Of a DNA stretch of 64,000 nucleotides, positions 39,207 to 51,079 are shown in pieces. Position 1 is the first letter of the stretch, and every line of letters starts with the position of its first letter. A model generated the notes under the pieces. The model did no database searches and had not been told where the DNA came from. It was given only the letters and a program-made list of their open reading frames with translations. Source of the DNA: Hysterangium stoloniferum (taxonomy: Eukaryota > Basidiomycota > Agaricomycetes > Hysterangiales > Hysterangiaceae); NCBI GenBank assembly GCA_015178975.1, contig WHVD01000001.1:992001-1056000 (forward strand), read 5' to 3'. The position numbers and the translations under genes are program-made.

Positions 39207-39834
39207 CAGAATTGGGCATTTCGTCCAATGATCGTTTAGAAAAAATAGCTTGTCATCAACAAGCCAATTGAATCAGCGACTACAAGCGTTAATGATATAG
39301 ACAGCGGTAAATGGGATATCTACGACACCCTCTACAATCATCTATAACTTTTTCAAGTTGGGAGAGTCTGTCGACTGATGTATTTTATATATTTCATTAC
39401 ATCGACCTCGGAATGATACACCCGTTTTTTCCAATACAAACACGAGGATAGTTGTCGAGTGAAGAACTATTTAAACCTACTATTCGCAGCGTTTCTGTTG
39501 TAATTTTTTAGTTGACAATGGGGCCAGTTAAAAGAGTGTCATAGTGTCATGCCACATTTCCAAATAGGTAGGCGCCAGTTGTCAAAAAGAAATCTGCAGA
39601 GAACACAAGGGGAGTTCGTCTATCTCGATGTTTTCAAGATCTTTCTGATGACTGAAACCGTTTCATTGAAGCACAGAAGTTACGTCGCAACTTCACATAG
39701 CCGTATCTGGCTTAACCTTTGGAGATACCCCTGGCTGTCAAGCACCTAATTGTTTGGACTTCATCAGAATCAATAGCTGACTTGTAGCGAATCTTGAAGG
39801 ACCCACATGGCCTGCACAGACCTCATTTTTTTCA

Positions 39835-39841
39835 TATAAAA
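39835..39841 (+). promoter_or_regulatory. TATA box of protease copy A (TATAAAA)
   Basis: 61-67 bp before the ATG at 39902, in CATATAAAAGACCC. The aligned positions in copies B and C read CGTATTTGAGACCC and CGGATTCGAGACCC. Confidence 0.6.
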
Positions 39842-39901
39842 GACCCTACTGGCAGCCCCTCCATTCCAACCCCCCTTCCTTGTTATTGCTGGGAAACCAC
39901 C

Positions 39902-41984
39902 ATGCTACGGGTCTTTGTGATTTTCATGCTCTGTTGGGGCTACTGCCTGATGTCGTCCGTGCCAGTCAAGCGTGGATTAACTGCTACATTGCCTATTGCA
40001 AAGCGAACAGGTCCATCATTAGGCAGGCGGCAGAAATCCGCAGCTATAGGCCTGGGTGACAAGTCAGATGAGTGAGTTTCACCCCTTTGAAGTCTCAGTA
40101 CATGACACTGCAACTCGATGATAGGGCGTATTCGGTCCAGATCCAGGTTGGCGAGACGTCAATACCACTGGACCTCGGTTAGATATATTTTCTTATACCC
40201 ACTGAGTCTAACAGAAGAGCTTTTGTAGATACTGGCTCGTCCGATCTTTGGTCAATCAGTACTGATTGTATGACTTGTTCATCAAGTACGGCTCCAAAAA
40301 TATCAACGTCGTCTTTCAACTCGTCGGGTTTGGGTATTGAGTTTAAGTATGGAAACTCCTTTCTTCCTACCTCTGCGGCCGGAGTTATCGTCTCTGGTCC
40401 AGTTAGCATTGCAGGAATGCAGGTCCAAAACCAATTCCTCGGTGCTATTAATTTTACCAACATAGCGGTAATCAAGACTGGACTTTCTGGAATCTTTGGC
40501 GCAGGATTTCCTTTCAGCAGTGGGATTCTCGCAAAACTACTGCCCAAAGAGCTCCCCGCACAATTTACATATCCACAAGTCACCGATAAAATTATTAGTG
40601 TATTGCCGGCCCAGGCGCCATTACTCTCTCGTCTTGTATTGGATGGTCAACTGGCGCAACCTATGTTTACCGTTTGAGCATATTTGTTGTTTTTAGCCCA
40701 TATTGTTGCTTAATAACTCATAGATAACCCTTCAACGGGAAACTATTGAAGTGGGAGGAAATGTGGGCCAATTAACCATAGGGCAACTTCCCGAGGGGGT
40801 CTCAAACGATTCACTCACCTGGGTTCCCGTCCGTCTATACAGTGAGGCTCAAGGTGGCATTCCTGGACCATCCAACAACCCCACCGAGGTGAGTGCTACA
40901 TCTGACTCACATGTTTATGCCTCAACGGTTGTCTCTAGCGTTTTCCTCTGTGAGAAAATACCCTTTCATCATGTGCCTGTTATGCGGATGTTAACTCCGA
41001 ATGCAGAAGGTGGGAAGTTGCAATTGACGATATTTTCCTTGATGGCCAGAAGCTTCCACAACCAACCTTACCCGCAGGCACAGGGTACACTGCCTTAATC
41101 GATTCGGCAAGTTTCTGCATATCTATGATACCATGTCCATCTAATGTCTGTAATAAAAGGGAACGTCTCTCCTTGTGGGTCCCGAAAACACAGTCAATGC
41201 CATCTACAATGCCATTTCCACTGATAGCGTTCACATTGACGATGTCCACGCCACCTTTTCGTGCAGTACACCCGTCAACTTGACATTCATCATTGGGGGA
41301 AAACCGTTCCCTGTGGATCCACGAGACTTCCTAGGGCAACAGGTTTCACCCGACTCACCCCCCCAATGCAGTACTGCAGGCACCGTCTCGATTGGCGACC
41401 CCCCTGCACCGAGGGGGTTATTCAGTTGGATCCTTGGAACTGTTTTCATGAAGTCGTGAGTGTGATTATTATCTAGTTATCGCCCTTGTCAAGTAACTGT
41501 CCCAGCAACCTCGTCGCTTTCTATTTCGGAGACTTGACGAATCCTGCAGCGGACCCTCCTCGTATCGGATTCCTCTCCACAGTCCCGAGTAACGCGAATG
41601 CCGCACTCTTATCAGATGTTCAGAGCGCTTCGACAGATCTCAATGGTTTCCTTAGTGCGTCCTCCAAGTGCTTTATTTCCTGTTAATTATAAGACTGATG
41701 TAACATCATATATGACAGTTACCTCTGTTTCAGCGCCGGCGGGAACATTCACCGCTACAGCGACCAATTCTCTAGGTGTGGCACAGGCTCCCACAACGGG
41801 TAAAACCAGTAGTACTATTGGAACAAGTACTGCCGGAGCAAGGCCATCGTCAAGCTTGGGCGGTACGGTGTCTGGAGGCGAGTCTGGCTCGGGAGTTAGC
41901 AATTTTCCGAACACCGCTCAAAGCATTCAAGTCCCATGGGTGTTCGTTGTATCACTCATTTTCTGTGTTGTTCAACTGTTATAA
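39902..41984 (+). CDS. secreted, GPI-anchored A1 aspartic protease, copy A
   Basis: Pepsin-fold endoprotease, 550 residues, probably attached to the cell surface. Exons 39902-40071, 40125-40177, 40229-40671, 40724-40888, 40939-40949, 41007-41106, 41160-41455, 41506-41654, 41719-41984 sum to 1653 nt in one frame. Residues 1-21 form a signal peptide (MLRVFVIFMLCWGYC); a basic pro-region with KR and RR sites follows. The first catalytic motif is DTGSSDLW, its Asp codon split G|AT by intron 2; the second is DSGTSLLVGP, split by a GC-AG intron (41107-41159). The C-terminal part is Ser/Thr/Gly-rich and ends in a hydrophobic tail (VPWVFVVSLIFCVVQLL), a GPI signal. Exon 5 has only 11 nt. First of three tandem copies. 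The gene looks functional. Confidence 0.9.
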
Positions 41985-42480
41985 ACCATACGTAGTTTTG
42001 TTCTCCCTTGGACAAGAACTTTTCGTGACGACGTGTTGTATACTAGTTTTTAATCTATAGTCGGCCTCAGCCACTCACCCGATAACGACAATATTGCCTA
42101 TGATTTTTCAACGAAGATGATTTAAATTAATACTCGCAGTCGCTTCATTTATGTTGTGGCTTCGTGTAAATATCAGACATACCCCTCCCTTTCGCAAAGA
42201 CGCCAAGATCTTCCAATTGAAATATATGCACAGACAACCAACCACAGCCGAACTTCATGCATTTTATTAACTGGATATCCATTAAATTTTTTATTAAATT
42301 GTTTGTGTGATTAGACAGGTACAGCAAGTGTTGCAAATTTAAGGCGGGTAAATGAAGCAAACACATAGAGACCTTTACACATTCAAACCATACCATACAC
42401 TAATCAAAACATTGGAAATTGCGTACACTAATCAGAGCATTGAAATTTGCTTACATACCAGCGAACAACTTCATACTACC
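41985..42480 (+). repeat. 3'-flank block of copy A, shared with copy B
   Basis: Matches 48157-48610 by eye (GCTTCATTTATG, CCTCCCTTTCGCAAAGA, GGCGGGTAAATGAAG, ACATACCRGCGAACAACT), so the duplicated unit includes about 500 bp behind the stop codon. No gene. Confidence 0.75.
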
Positions 42481-43984
42481 CCCAAAACCATGTGTCACTA
42501 TACGCAGGCTCTACTTTGCCTTGGCAAGTAGCTGGAACAAAGGAGAGTTTAGTTGAATTGTGCCTCATATAACAAATCCTATATACTTCTCTAATTCCAA
42601 AATAAAGGATGTGAATTGGGCTTTAAATTGATTGATTAGGTACAAGTTTATGTGATGTTATATCCTGCAGCCACATGGAGTACTTTTGTGTGGATTTTGA
42701 ATTGTATCATGCTATTTCCAATCACAGCAAAGAGAAAAGGATACAAAATCCCACTGGACTATATAAAATCGCAGGAGTTTATATCTACCAGCATGATAGG
42801 TATTTAAAAGATTCTGTGTAAGCCTGATCACCCTTTAGCCACCTTTGGGATCCTTGACAACTTATAATTCTTCTAAATATACATGGATTGTCAGTGGAGC
42901 TCATATAAAATAAGGCACTACTAAGTATCCTTAAAATTTTGGAGTGGTGATTTTTCCAGCGATAGTATTTGGGAACCCAGTTTCACGGCTAACCCGGTTC
43001 CCCGTTTTCTGTCCAAGTGTATACAATTCCCGGATCCCGAGTGTTCGCCAACCGGCTCAAAACCGGAACTGTGCATGCACCGAAACATGCACCACAGAAA
43101 TAAGTATGGGCCCTTGGCTCGCTTTATTCCCTCCATTATTAATATCCACGTTTTTTCTCAGATTGATCGCTGTTCCCGGGCTCGGCCGGCACCTGGGGTT
43201 TACCCTCAGTGACTCAAAAGAATAAAATGTATGTGAATGGGCACTCACTCTCGAAGCTCGGTAATACTTGATGACCTCACGAGTTGACCACCCGTTCCAA
43301 AAGTAAAGGTAGTCGAAGTACCACTAAAAACCAATGTATACTTGCCAAATAGCATCAGTAGAGTTCACAAAATGAAGGGAGTCGTTTTGAATAATAATTC
43401 TTGGGGATCTCCTAATTTTATTTTGAGATTTAAATGTATTCATGAATAGTGTATTAAAAATTTTATAGAGTCAGTTAATGTATGAACGAACAGAATGCAA
43501 CATTACAATGACGTTCTTTATATTATGATACTGTAGCAGCCGCCTACCCCGATGCCGTAATTGTCTAGCAGGCGAGCGTTCCACAGGGTATCAACGCTCG
43601 TCTCCCTTATATATTTATACTGTATTCCAGCAAATGTTAACTTTCAGCTACCTTTCTAGTAAAATCATAGGTAGCAGCCATTTTGAAATGCAAAAGTCTG
43701 GAGGCATTAGCAGCATGAAGCGATGTACGTGGCCATGTGTTATCTACTGATCATGAATGCTATGCTACAACTTTCTACAAGCCACTGCAAATAGGCTGTG
43801 TTTATTACTTACCATTTCGGTAATGGTTTCAGTCTGGCCCCAGTTCCATTTTCGGGACAACGGTCTGGAGGGTTTCGGGAGAAGATCCCGTGCGACCATA
43901 CACCGATTTAGATATTATTATGTAGGACTCTGACGGCCACGTTTCACGTGGCTAGCCTGAGGCAGCTCTAGATCCGTGTGAAAT
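42481..43984. other. unique intergenic stretch between protease blocks A and B
   Basis: No gene recognised. A 93-codon frame at 42944-43225 and its opposite-strand counterparts show no family signal. Confidence 0.45.
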
Positions 43985-46088
43985 CTCTCAGCCAGTGTTT
44001 CAACGGGCGATATGAACTCTGCAGCTTTTTAAAGTCATGACCAAACCCAAATTCAAGAGACTCTCGGAAGTGATACCCCATGTTGGCACTGCATCGCCAT
44101 TGAGCTTCCTCACATCGTCGTCGCAGCCCTGAACTGCGGATATGACCGGATCAGCCCCCCGCGAGCACGTGCTTTTCAACATTAATTTCTCTTATGTAAC
44201 TGTGATGACGAGGAGCGTCAATCATCAAAGATGGAACGATATGAAATCTGCAGCATTTTAGGGTTATGACTGAAGCCATACTCAAGTGACTGACATTCCG
44301 TAGCACTCCATCGCCGGACTAAAGTTCCTCATCATTTTGCAGCTCCCCATCAACGCATCGGATCTGAGCCGTGCGAGACTCGGATTTCAGCGTCATATCG
44401 AAGTATCGAAGCACAGGTACACAATACATAGCGTAAGGAAATCTAGAGCACCGGTTTTCGATCGTCCGAGTGCTCGTCGATGAGCATCAATCGGAGTCAA
44501 TAGGTCTTCTAGTCAATTTCGCAACCATGGTGTTCAAATGGACGCTGTGGCGTTGTGGGATGAGCTGTGATCGTCACAGTGGCAACTTGGCATCACCTCC
44601 CACAAACGTAAAAGTTGGGAATGGTCACAATAATACTTCCCATATGGGAACTCCGGACAGCGGAACACTGAAAGTGATGGCTCATGGAAGCAAACTGTGA
44701 ACAGTGCATTGAATCCTCATTGTGCAAAGCAAGTTTTTGGGCAATTGATTAACTCCTTAGCCGTTTCTTGCGGTAGCTAGTCCATGTAAAGGTCTTTGAT
44801 CTGAAAGGTGAATACACAATTACCCATTGGATGGGAAATCGCTTCATCAGTGCATCAACTAACACTTGTCTGAGTCTACAGATTGCATTGCAAAGCTACC
44901 CAGGTTTGCTGATTTCGGTCTAGGGTCCCAAGATATATCGGGGGCGGTAAGCCCGACTCAGAAAAAAAAGTTGGGGAAGAGTTGTACATGCAATCATGCC
45001 ATTTGTAGAGCTGTGGAAGGATAAGCAGCTCTCGTGATATTTACGGGACCCTTCAGAATTTTGAGTATTGTGCAATGATTATTTAGAAAAAATAGCTTGT
45101 CATCAACGAACCATTCAACAACTACAAGCGTTAATGATATATGCAGCGGTAAACGGGATATCCACCAGGGCGTCAACACCAAGTTCTGCAACCATGTGTA
45201 ACTTTTCGAGTTGAGAACCAAAGCCCTATTACATACTCTTCCAGAAATGCTGTATGAGAATTATTAGTGTATATCCTGCTTTGATGGAGAATTGTTGTCA
45301 CCTGGCATGATCTAATTCAAATCATTATTTCGTCTGGTGTGTCTTATATATTGCAGCATATCGATCTCGGAGTGATACCTACACAAGATGTTCCCAATAC
45401 AAACGGGGGACAGTTGTCGGAAGAAGAATTACTATATTGGCCGTCACAATTGCTAAACCGTCACCCTGAATAACTTGTTACACTCGTTCAATGCCTACGA
45501 AAAGTTGAATATACACTCTGTAGCACTGTTTTGACACGATTCACATAATTCTTTCTCAAAAAGATCGTTTAGAAGGAGCGAGTGTAACTCGAGTTATTCA
45601 AGGTGACGGTTTAGTGATCGGGATGGTGATCCAGTACAATATAGTATGGTGAGCCTATTACTCGCAGCGTTTTTCTGTTGTAACTTGTTATTTGGCGGTT
45701 GGGAGCCCCTGAGTGCCATGCTACATGTCCAAATAAGCGCCTGGCGTCAAAAAAATTTCAATGAACACAAGGGGCGAGGGAATGTATAGATAGGTGTCAT
45801 CGATCTTGAGGTTCTAAAGCCTATCTGATGGCCGAAGCCGTTTTATAGAGTCCAGAAGTTATTATAATAAGTCGTGACTTGACATAGCCTGTTGGCAGGT
45901 TTAACCCTAAGAGACACCGCCGGCTGTCAAATACCTACTTATATAGACTTCATGGGAATCAACAAATAGCTTTAGGGGAATTTCTGCCAATTCACCACAC
46001 GGTGCATAGCCTGTACAGGCTCTTGTTCCTTCGTATTTGAGACCCTAGCTCCTTCATGGGACTTTGCCATTTACGCTAAGAAACCATT
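43985..46088 (+). repeat. 5'-flank block of protease copy B
   Basis: Homologous with the copy A and C flanks; interrupted by the MITE at 45456-45611. A TATATAG at 45940-45946, 143-149 bp before the ATG, is also present in copy C (53106-53112) but not in A. Confidence 0.75.
45456..45611. mobile_element. MITE with ~35-bp terminal inverted repeats, TA target duplication
   Basis: Left end AACCGTCACCCTGAATAACT and right end AGTTATTCAAGGTGACGGTT are inverted repeats that extend inward through GTTACACTCG / CGAGTGTAAC. TA flanks both sides (45454-45455, 45612-45613), typical of Tc1/mariner-derived elements. 156 bp, non-coding. Absent at the equivalent place in copies A and C. Confidence 0.88.
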
Positions 46089-48156
46089 ATGCTACGAGCT
46101 TTTGTGATTTTAGCGCTCTCTTCCAGCTATTGCTTTGCGTCATCAGATCAACTTGAAGCGAAGCGTGGATTAACTGCTACGCTGCCCATTACAAGACGAG
46201 CAAGTCCGTCATTAGGCAAGCGGCAGAAGTCCGCAGCTATAGGTCTAGGGGACAATCGGGACGCGTGAGTTTTACTCTTCTCAGGTTTAAGTACACAAAC
46301 CACAACTGATGATAGGCTGTATTCGGTCCTGATCCAGGTTGGCGAGACGTCAATACCACTGAACCTCGGTTAGATATAATTTCTTATATGCACTGAGTCT
46401 AACAGAAAAGCTTTTGTAGATACTGGCTCGTCGGATCTTTGGTCAATCAGTACTGATTGTTTTAATTGCTTCTCAAGTACTGCTCCAAAAATATCAACAT
46501 CGTCTTTCATTCCGTCGGGTTTGGGTATTGAATTTGATTATGGGGACTCAACTCATCCTACGTCTGCAATCGGAGGTATCGTCTCTGGTCCAGTTAGCAT
46601 TGCAGGAATGCAGGTTCAAAACCAATTCCTCGGTGCTGTTAATTTTACCAACACGGTGCCAATTGACCATGGGCTTTCTGGAATCTTTGGTGCAGGATTT
46701 CCCATCAATAGTTTCATCTTCGCAAAATTAGTGTTCGAAGCGCTCCCCCCAGAAGCTACGGATACACAAATCGCCGATAAAGTTATCAGTGTATTGCCGG
46801 CCCAGGCGCCATTACTCTCTCGTCTTGTATTGGATGGTCAACTGGCGCAACCTATGTTTACCGTTCGAGCATATTTGTTGTTGTTAGCCCCTATTGTTGC
46901 TTAATAGCTCATAGGTAACCCTTCAGCGAGAAACTATTGAAGTGGGAGGAAACGTGGGCCAATTAACCATAGGGCAACTTCCCGAGGGGGTCTCAAACGA
47001 TTCACTCACCTGGGTTCCCGTGCGCTTATACACTGAGGCTCAAGGCGGCATTTCTGGACCGTCCAACAACCCCACCGAGGTGAGTTCTACATCTGACTCA
47101 CATGTTAATACTCAATGATTGTGTCTAGCATTTTCCTATGTGAGAAAATACCCTTTTATCCTGTGCCTGTTACGCGGATGTTAACGCCTAATGCAGAGGC
47201 TGGGAAGTTGCAATTGACGATATTTTCCTTAATGGCCAGAAGCTTCCACAACCAACCTTACCCACAGGCACAGGGTACACTGCCTTAATCGATTCGGCAA
47301 GTTTCTGCATATCTATGACACCATGTCCATCTAATGTCTGTAATAAAAGGGAACATCATTTCTTGCGGGTCCCGACAACACAGTTAATGCTATCTACAAT
47401 GCCATTTCCCTTAATAACGTTCACATTGATGGTGTCATCCCTATCTTTTCGTGCAGTACACCCGTTAACTTGACATTCATCATCGGGGGCAAATCGTTCC
47501 CTGTTGATCCACGTGATTTCTTAGGGCAACAAACCTCACCTGACTCGCCCCCCCAATGTACTCCTGATTCTACCCTCTTGATTACCGACCCCCCTTCACC
47601 GGGAGCGTTACACAGTTGGATCCTCGGGACTGTCTTCATGAAGTCGTGAGTCTGGTTACTATCCAGTTATTGCCCTTGCGAAGTAACTGTCCCAGCACCT
47701 TCGTCGCCTTCTATTTCGGAAACTTGACGAATCCTGCAGCGGACCCTCCGCGTATCGGATTCCTCTCCACGGTCCCGAGTAACGCGGATGCCGCCCTCCT
47801 ATCCGATGTTCAAAGCGCTTCGACAGCCATTAGTGGTTTTATTGGTACGTCCTTTGAATGCTTTATTTTCTGTTGCTTATCCGACCGATGCGACATCATG
47901 TATCACAGCTAGCTCTGTTTCTGCGCCGGCGGGAACACTCGCTGCCACAACAACCAATTCTCTAGGTGTGGCACAGGCTCCCACCGGCGCGACGGGGAAT
48001 ACAAGTACTACTAGCTCAGCGAGGCCATCGTCGAGCTCGGGTGGTACGGGGTCTGGAGGCGGTTCAGGTTCGGGATCTGGCTCTGGTCAAAACACTGCTC
48101 TAAGCCCATGGGTGTTCCTCGTGTCGCTCATTCTCTGTGTTTTCCGACTGTTATGA
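46089..48156 (+). CDS. secreted, GPI-anchored A1 aspartic protease, copy B
   Basis: Paralogue of copy A with the same nine exons: 46089-46264, 46316-46368, 46420-46862, 46915-47079, 47129-47139 (11 nt), 47197-47296, 47350-47645, 47696-47844, 47909-48156; 1641 nt, 546 residues, one open frame. Signal peptide MLRAFVILALSSSYCFASS; basic pro-region. Catalytic motifs DTGSSDLW (Asp codon split by intron 2) and DSGTSFLAGP (split by the GC-AG intron 47297-47349). The C-terminal spacer is enriched in Gly-Ser (TGSGGGSGSGSGSG), different from A, and ends in the GPI-type tail SPWVFLVSLILCVFRLL. Both active-site motifs are standard, so the enzyme should be active. Confidence 0.9.
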
Positions 48157-48750
48157 ACTATAAGAAGTTAGTTCTGTTTCCTCTGCAGGCGCTTCATTTA
48201 TGGTGTTATCACTTCATGTAAATATCGGACGCATTCCTCCCTTTCGCAAAGATGCCATGAGGGGAGGGTAAATATCCTCCAAATGGAACATATGCATGCA
48301 AAGACAAGGGATCGCAGTTGACTTTATGCGTTTTATCAATACTCAGCGGATCTGAAGCCACAATCGCTTGAGGTAAGTGAGATCAATGCACTCACGACGG
48401 CGCAGCCGTTCCATGAAGAATCATTGATCATGAGAGCTCTTAATAACTTGAATTTTTTGCGTTATTATGCGGGTACAGGCAATGTTGCAAATTCAAAGGC
48501 GGGTAAATGAAGAAAACACATAAAGAACGAACTCGTTGTATGACTAAATGATACACTAATCAGAACATTGGGAGATCACGTACATACCGGCGAACAACTC
48601 CATAGTACCCTCGGGTCTTCTTCAAGTGTTTCCCAGGCCCCATGGTCATAAATATCTAAGGCCATTACGCAGATCTACGCTGACAATTAAACCTCACGTA
48701 TTCAGAATTCGGCTAGAAGCTCCCAAAACACCATGAGTTTGGACAGATGT
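48157..48750. other. 3' flank of copy B up to the minisatellite
   Basis: 48157-48610 matches the copy A 3' flank; the rest is unique. No gene. Confidence 0.6.
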
Positions 48751-49212
48751 ACATCTACTAGTACCTAGAGAAACATCTACTAGTACCTAGAGAAACATCT
48801 ACTAGTACCTAGAGAAACATCTACTAGTACCTAGAGAAACATCTACTAGTACCTAGAGAAACATCTACTAGTACCTAGAGAAACATCTACTAGTACCTAG
48901 AGAAACATCTACTAGTACCTAGAGAAACATCTACTAGTACCTAGAGAAACATCTACTAGTACCTAGAGAAACATCTACTAGTACCTAGAGAAACATCTAC
49001 TAGTACCTAGAGAAACATCTACTAGTACCTAGAGAAACATCTACTAGTACCTAGAGAAACATCTACTAGTACCTAGAGAAACATCTACTAGTACCTAGAG
49101 AAACATCTACTAGTACCTAGAGAAACATCTACTAGTACCTAGAGAAACATCTACTAGTACCTAGAGAAACATCTACTAGTACCTAGAGAAACATCTACTA
49201 GTACCTAGAGAA
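48751..49212. repeat. minisatellite, 21 perfect copies of a 22-bp unit
   Basis: Unit begins ACATCTACTAGTACCTAG and is followed by four A/G bases; 21 copies without a single difference by my reading, ending in a partial ACATCT. The unit contains the palindrome ACTAGT and a CTAG-TAC-CTAG near-palindrome. Confidence 0.95.
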
Positions 49213-51079
49213 ACATCTCATTGAAACCTTTATGGTCTTTGGATCTTGGGCACTTCAACCCTTCTTATGGCATCAGGTCAGTTGAGAGCGTTTTCATTTA
49301 TCCCGCCTCGTAGAGCAAATCAATGCAACTACTCTTCCCGCTTCATCAAAACATTGCCAAACGCAAATTTCTCAGAGGACTATTTTAGCAACTTTCAATC
49401 CCAAGGGACGTAACGTTACAACCCCCACATGTATTCCGCTCGGGTCTTATGGTAACCGTCAAACCGCCCAGCGTTCGGCTTTAGCAATTACCACTCGACG
49501 ATTACAGTATGCTCTATTATATGTCTTTATAATGGACCTCGATGAGTGTATTCAGGGTTCTCCGAGATTGACCTTGTATGTGATTGAGCGAACACGAGAA
49601 ATGAAATTACCAGTGCATATGAGCGCAACGACTGGTGTTTAGGACACGTTGAGAGGCTTCGAGAAGGTTCCGGGTTCATGGTAGTTCCCAGGGAATGATC
49701 CCGCACTATCCTGATTTTAAGCGAGGGCCGAATTCTAACACTAAGAACTTAAGATATCCTAAATAAGGGTACTTGGTTGCGAAGATAGAGGTCACCGCCA
49801 ATTTTGGGGGCTGATACCTATAATTTCCCATCGGTATATGCCGGTCTTTCGCCTCAGGCTGCACTAATAGAGAATTATTGGATATAAATAGGCAGTTGTT
49901 AGTCAGTACCACCACACTTGGTATTCATACCCCGCACTGCGGAACCAGTTCTCGGAGGAGCTTATGACTGTTGTTGGAACATCCTAGTCAATGAATAATT
50001 TACAGACTGCAACACAGCGGACAGGGGAATCTCTTGATTTTCAAGGTCTCTCCTCACGAGAATGGAAGAGGAAGGATGGAAAAGAATGGATGTACATGGC
50101 CTATTCGCGGGGATGACAAATGATGGCACGATGCGCGAAAATATAAATGACGGGAAGCAGAGAGTGTGTCGAGGAGAAATATCGGTGAAGATGATACACA
50201 TGCGGGGTGTACCACTGGTGCCTCTGGAGTGTGGGCCGAGGCGCCTCCAAATATGGGGACGGCGAAATTCAAGAAGCGGTTCTCGATGTAGACATGACGG
50301 ATACTAAGTGGATATTGACCCGAAAATGTTCCCATCCCCCCTAGTGGTATGGTGACGCCGAGAACATCGAGGAGGCCGAACTTGTACCTTGGTATGTGGA
50401 GGTTTGTCAAAACCGAAGGCGATTTGAATGTGGAAGGCTATTGGCAATACATTTTGTTGTGATCCGAAGATCAATGGCCCATGTAAAAGGGACCTTTACC
50501 AAGTACTAGTATCTGTGAAATACAAAGAGATAGTATTCATGGTCTTGCAACGAAAAGGTTCATTGTGTCCTAGTATGCGAGAGTCACTAACTGCCGGCAT
50601 ACCGGCGACTTTCGAGATAAGTACCTCTGAATTCCGTGGCAAGTATATTCCTAGAATAAAGAGCAGAACTAGTACCGAATCCGTAATATTTAAAGGGGAC
50701 GCGTACCAAGATTGTGGCGCGCGCTTCGCCCATTGTAGGACAATGCGTTGTGCGTTTCAGGTAACTGGTATAAGGAACTCAATCAAATTGTCAGGGTTGT
50801 CAGGACGCGGAGTATGTGTGTAGTATTACAATTGAAAAGGTTGTCGTGTTCTTCACTCGCCCTTCGGAATGAGAACGGACGAAGGAATAATTTAGACATT
50901 CTGTATTATCTTACATACGGCATGGCCCTCGATAAATACATACAAATGAAGAGAGAAACACTTTCCACACTTGGTTATCCTAAGAACTCTTAGATCCCAT
51001 AGTTGCTCATTCCCAAAGACATCCTAATGTTGGATGTTTATGGAAATTGTTTGAGTGTGACGGCCTAGCCCCGTGACAC
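49213..51079. other. intergenic between protease blocks B and C
   Basis: No recognised gene. Two protein-like but unidentified frames lie here, 50054-50410 on the minus strand (118 codons, TIPLGGMGTFSGQYPLSIRH) and 50428-50823 on the plus strand (131 codons); neither shows a domain or splice context, and I do not call them genes. Confidence 0.4.

Larger units (their letters stand above)
37990..39901 (+). repeat. 5'-flank block of protease copy A
   Basis: Homologous by eye with 43985-46088 and 51080-53265: shared TCGAAGCACA block (38186 / 44406 / 51287), GCTCRTCRATGAG, the CCATATGGGAACTCCGGAC block, AGCTTGTCATCAAC and ACATCGACCTCGG. Copy A carries the private G/C-run array. A small imperfect hairpin CTTAGTC/GACTGAG is at 38418-38449. 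No gene in it. Confidence 0.75.

Noticed and set aside
40178..40228. Protease copies as pseudogenes because of a shared in-frame TAG near 40181
   Set aside because: The TAG lies in a conserved intron; splicing GTTAGA...GTAG restores LDLDTGSSDLW in A and the equivalents in B and C.
48751..49212. CRISPR-like array
   Set aside because: There are no variable spacers; the 22-bp unit is directly contiguous and the genome is eukaryotic.
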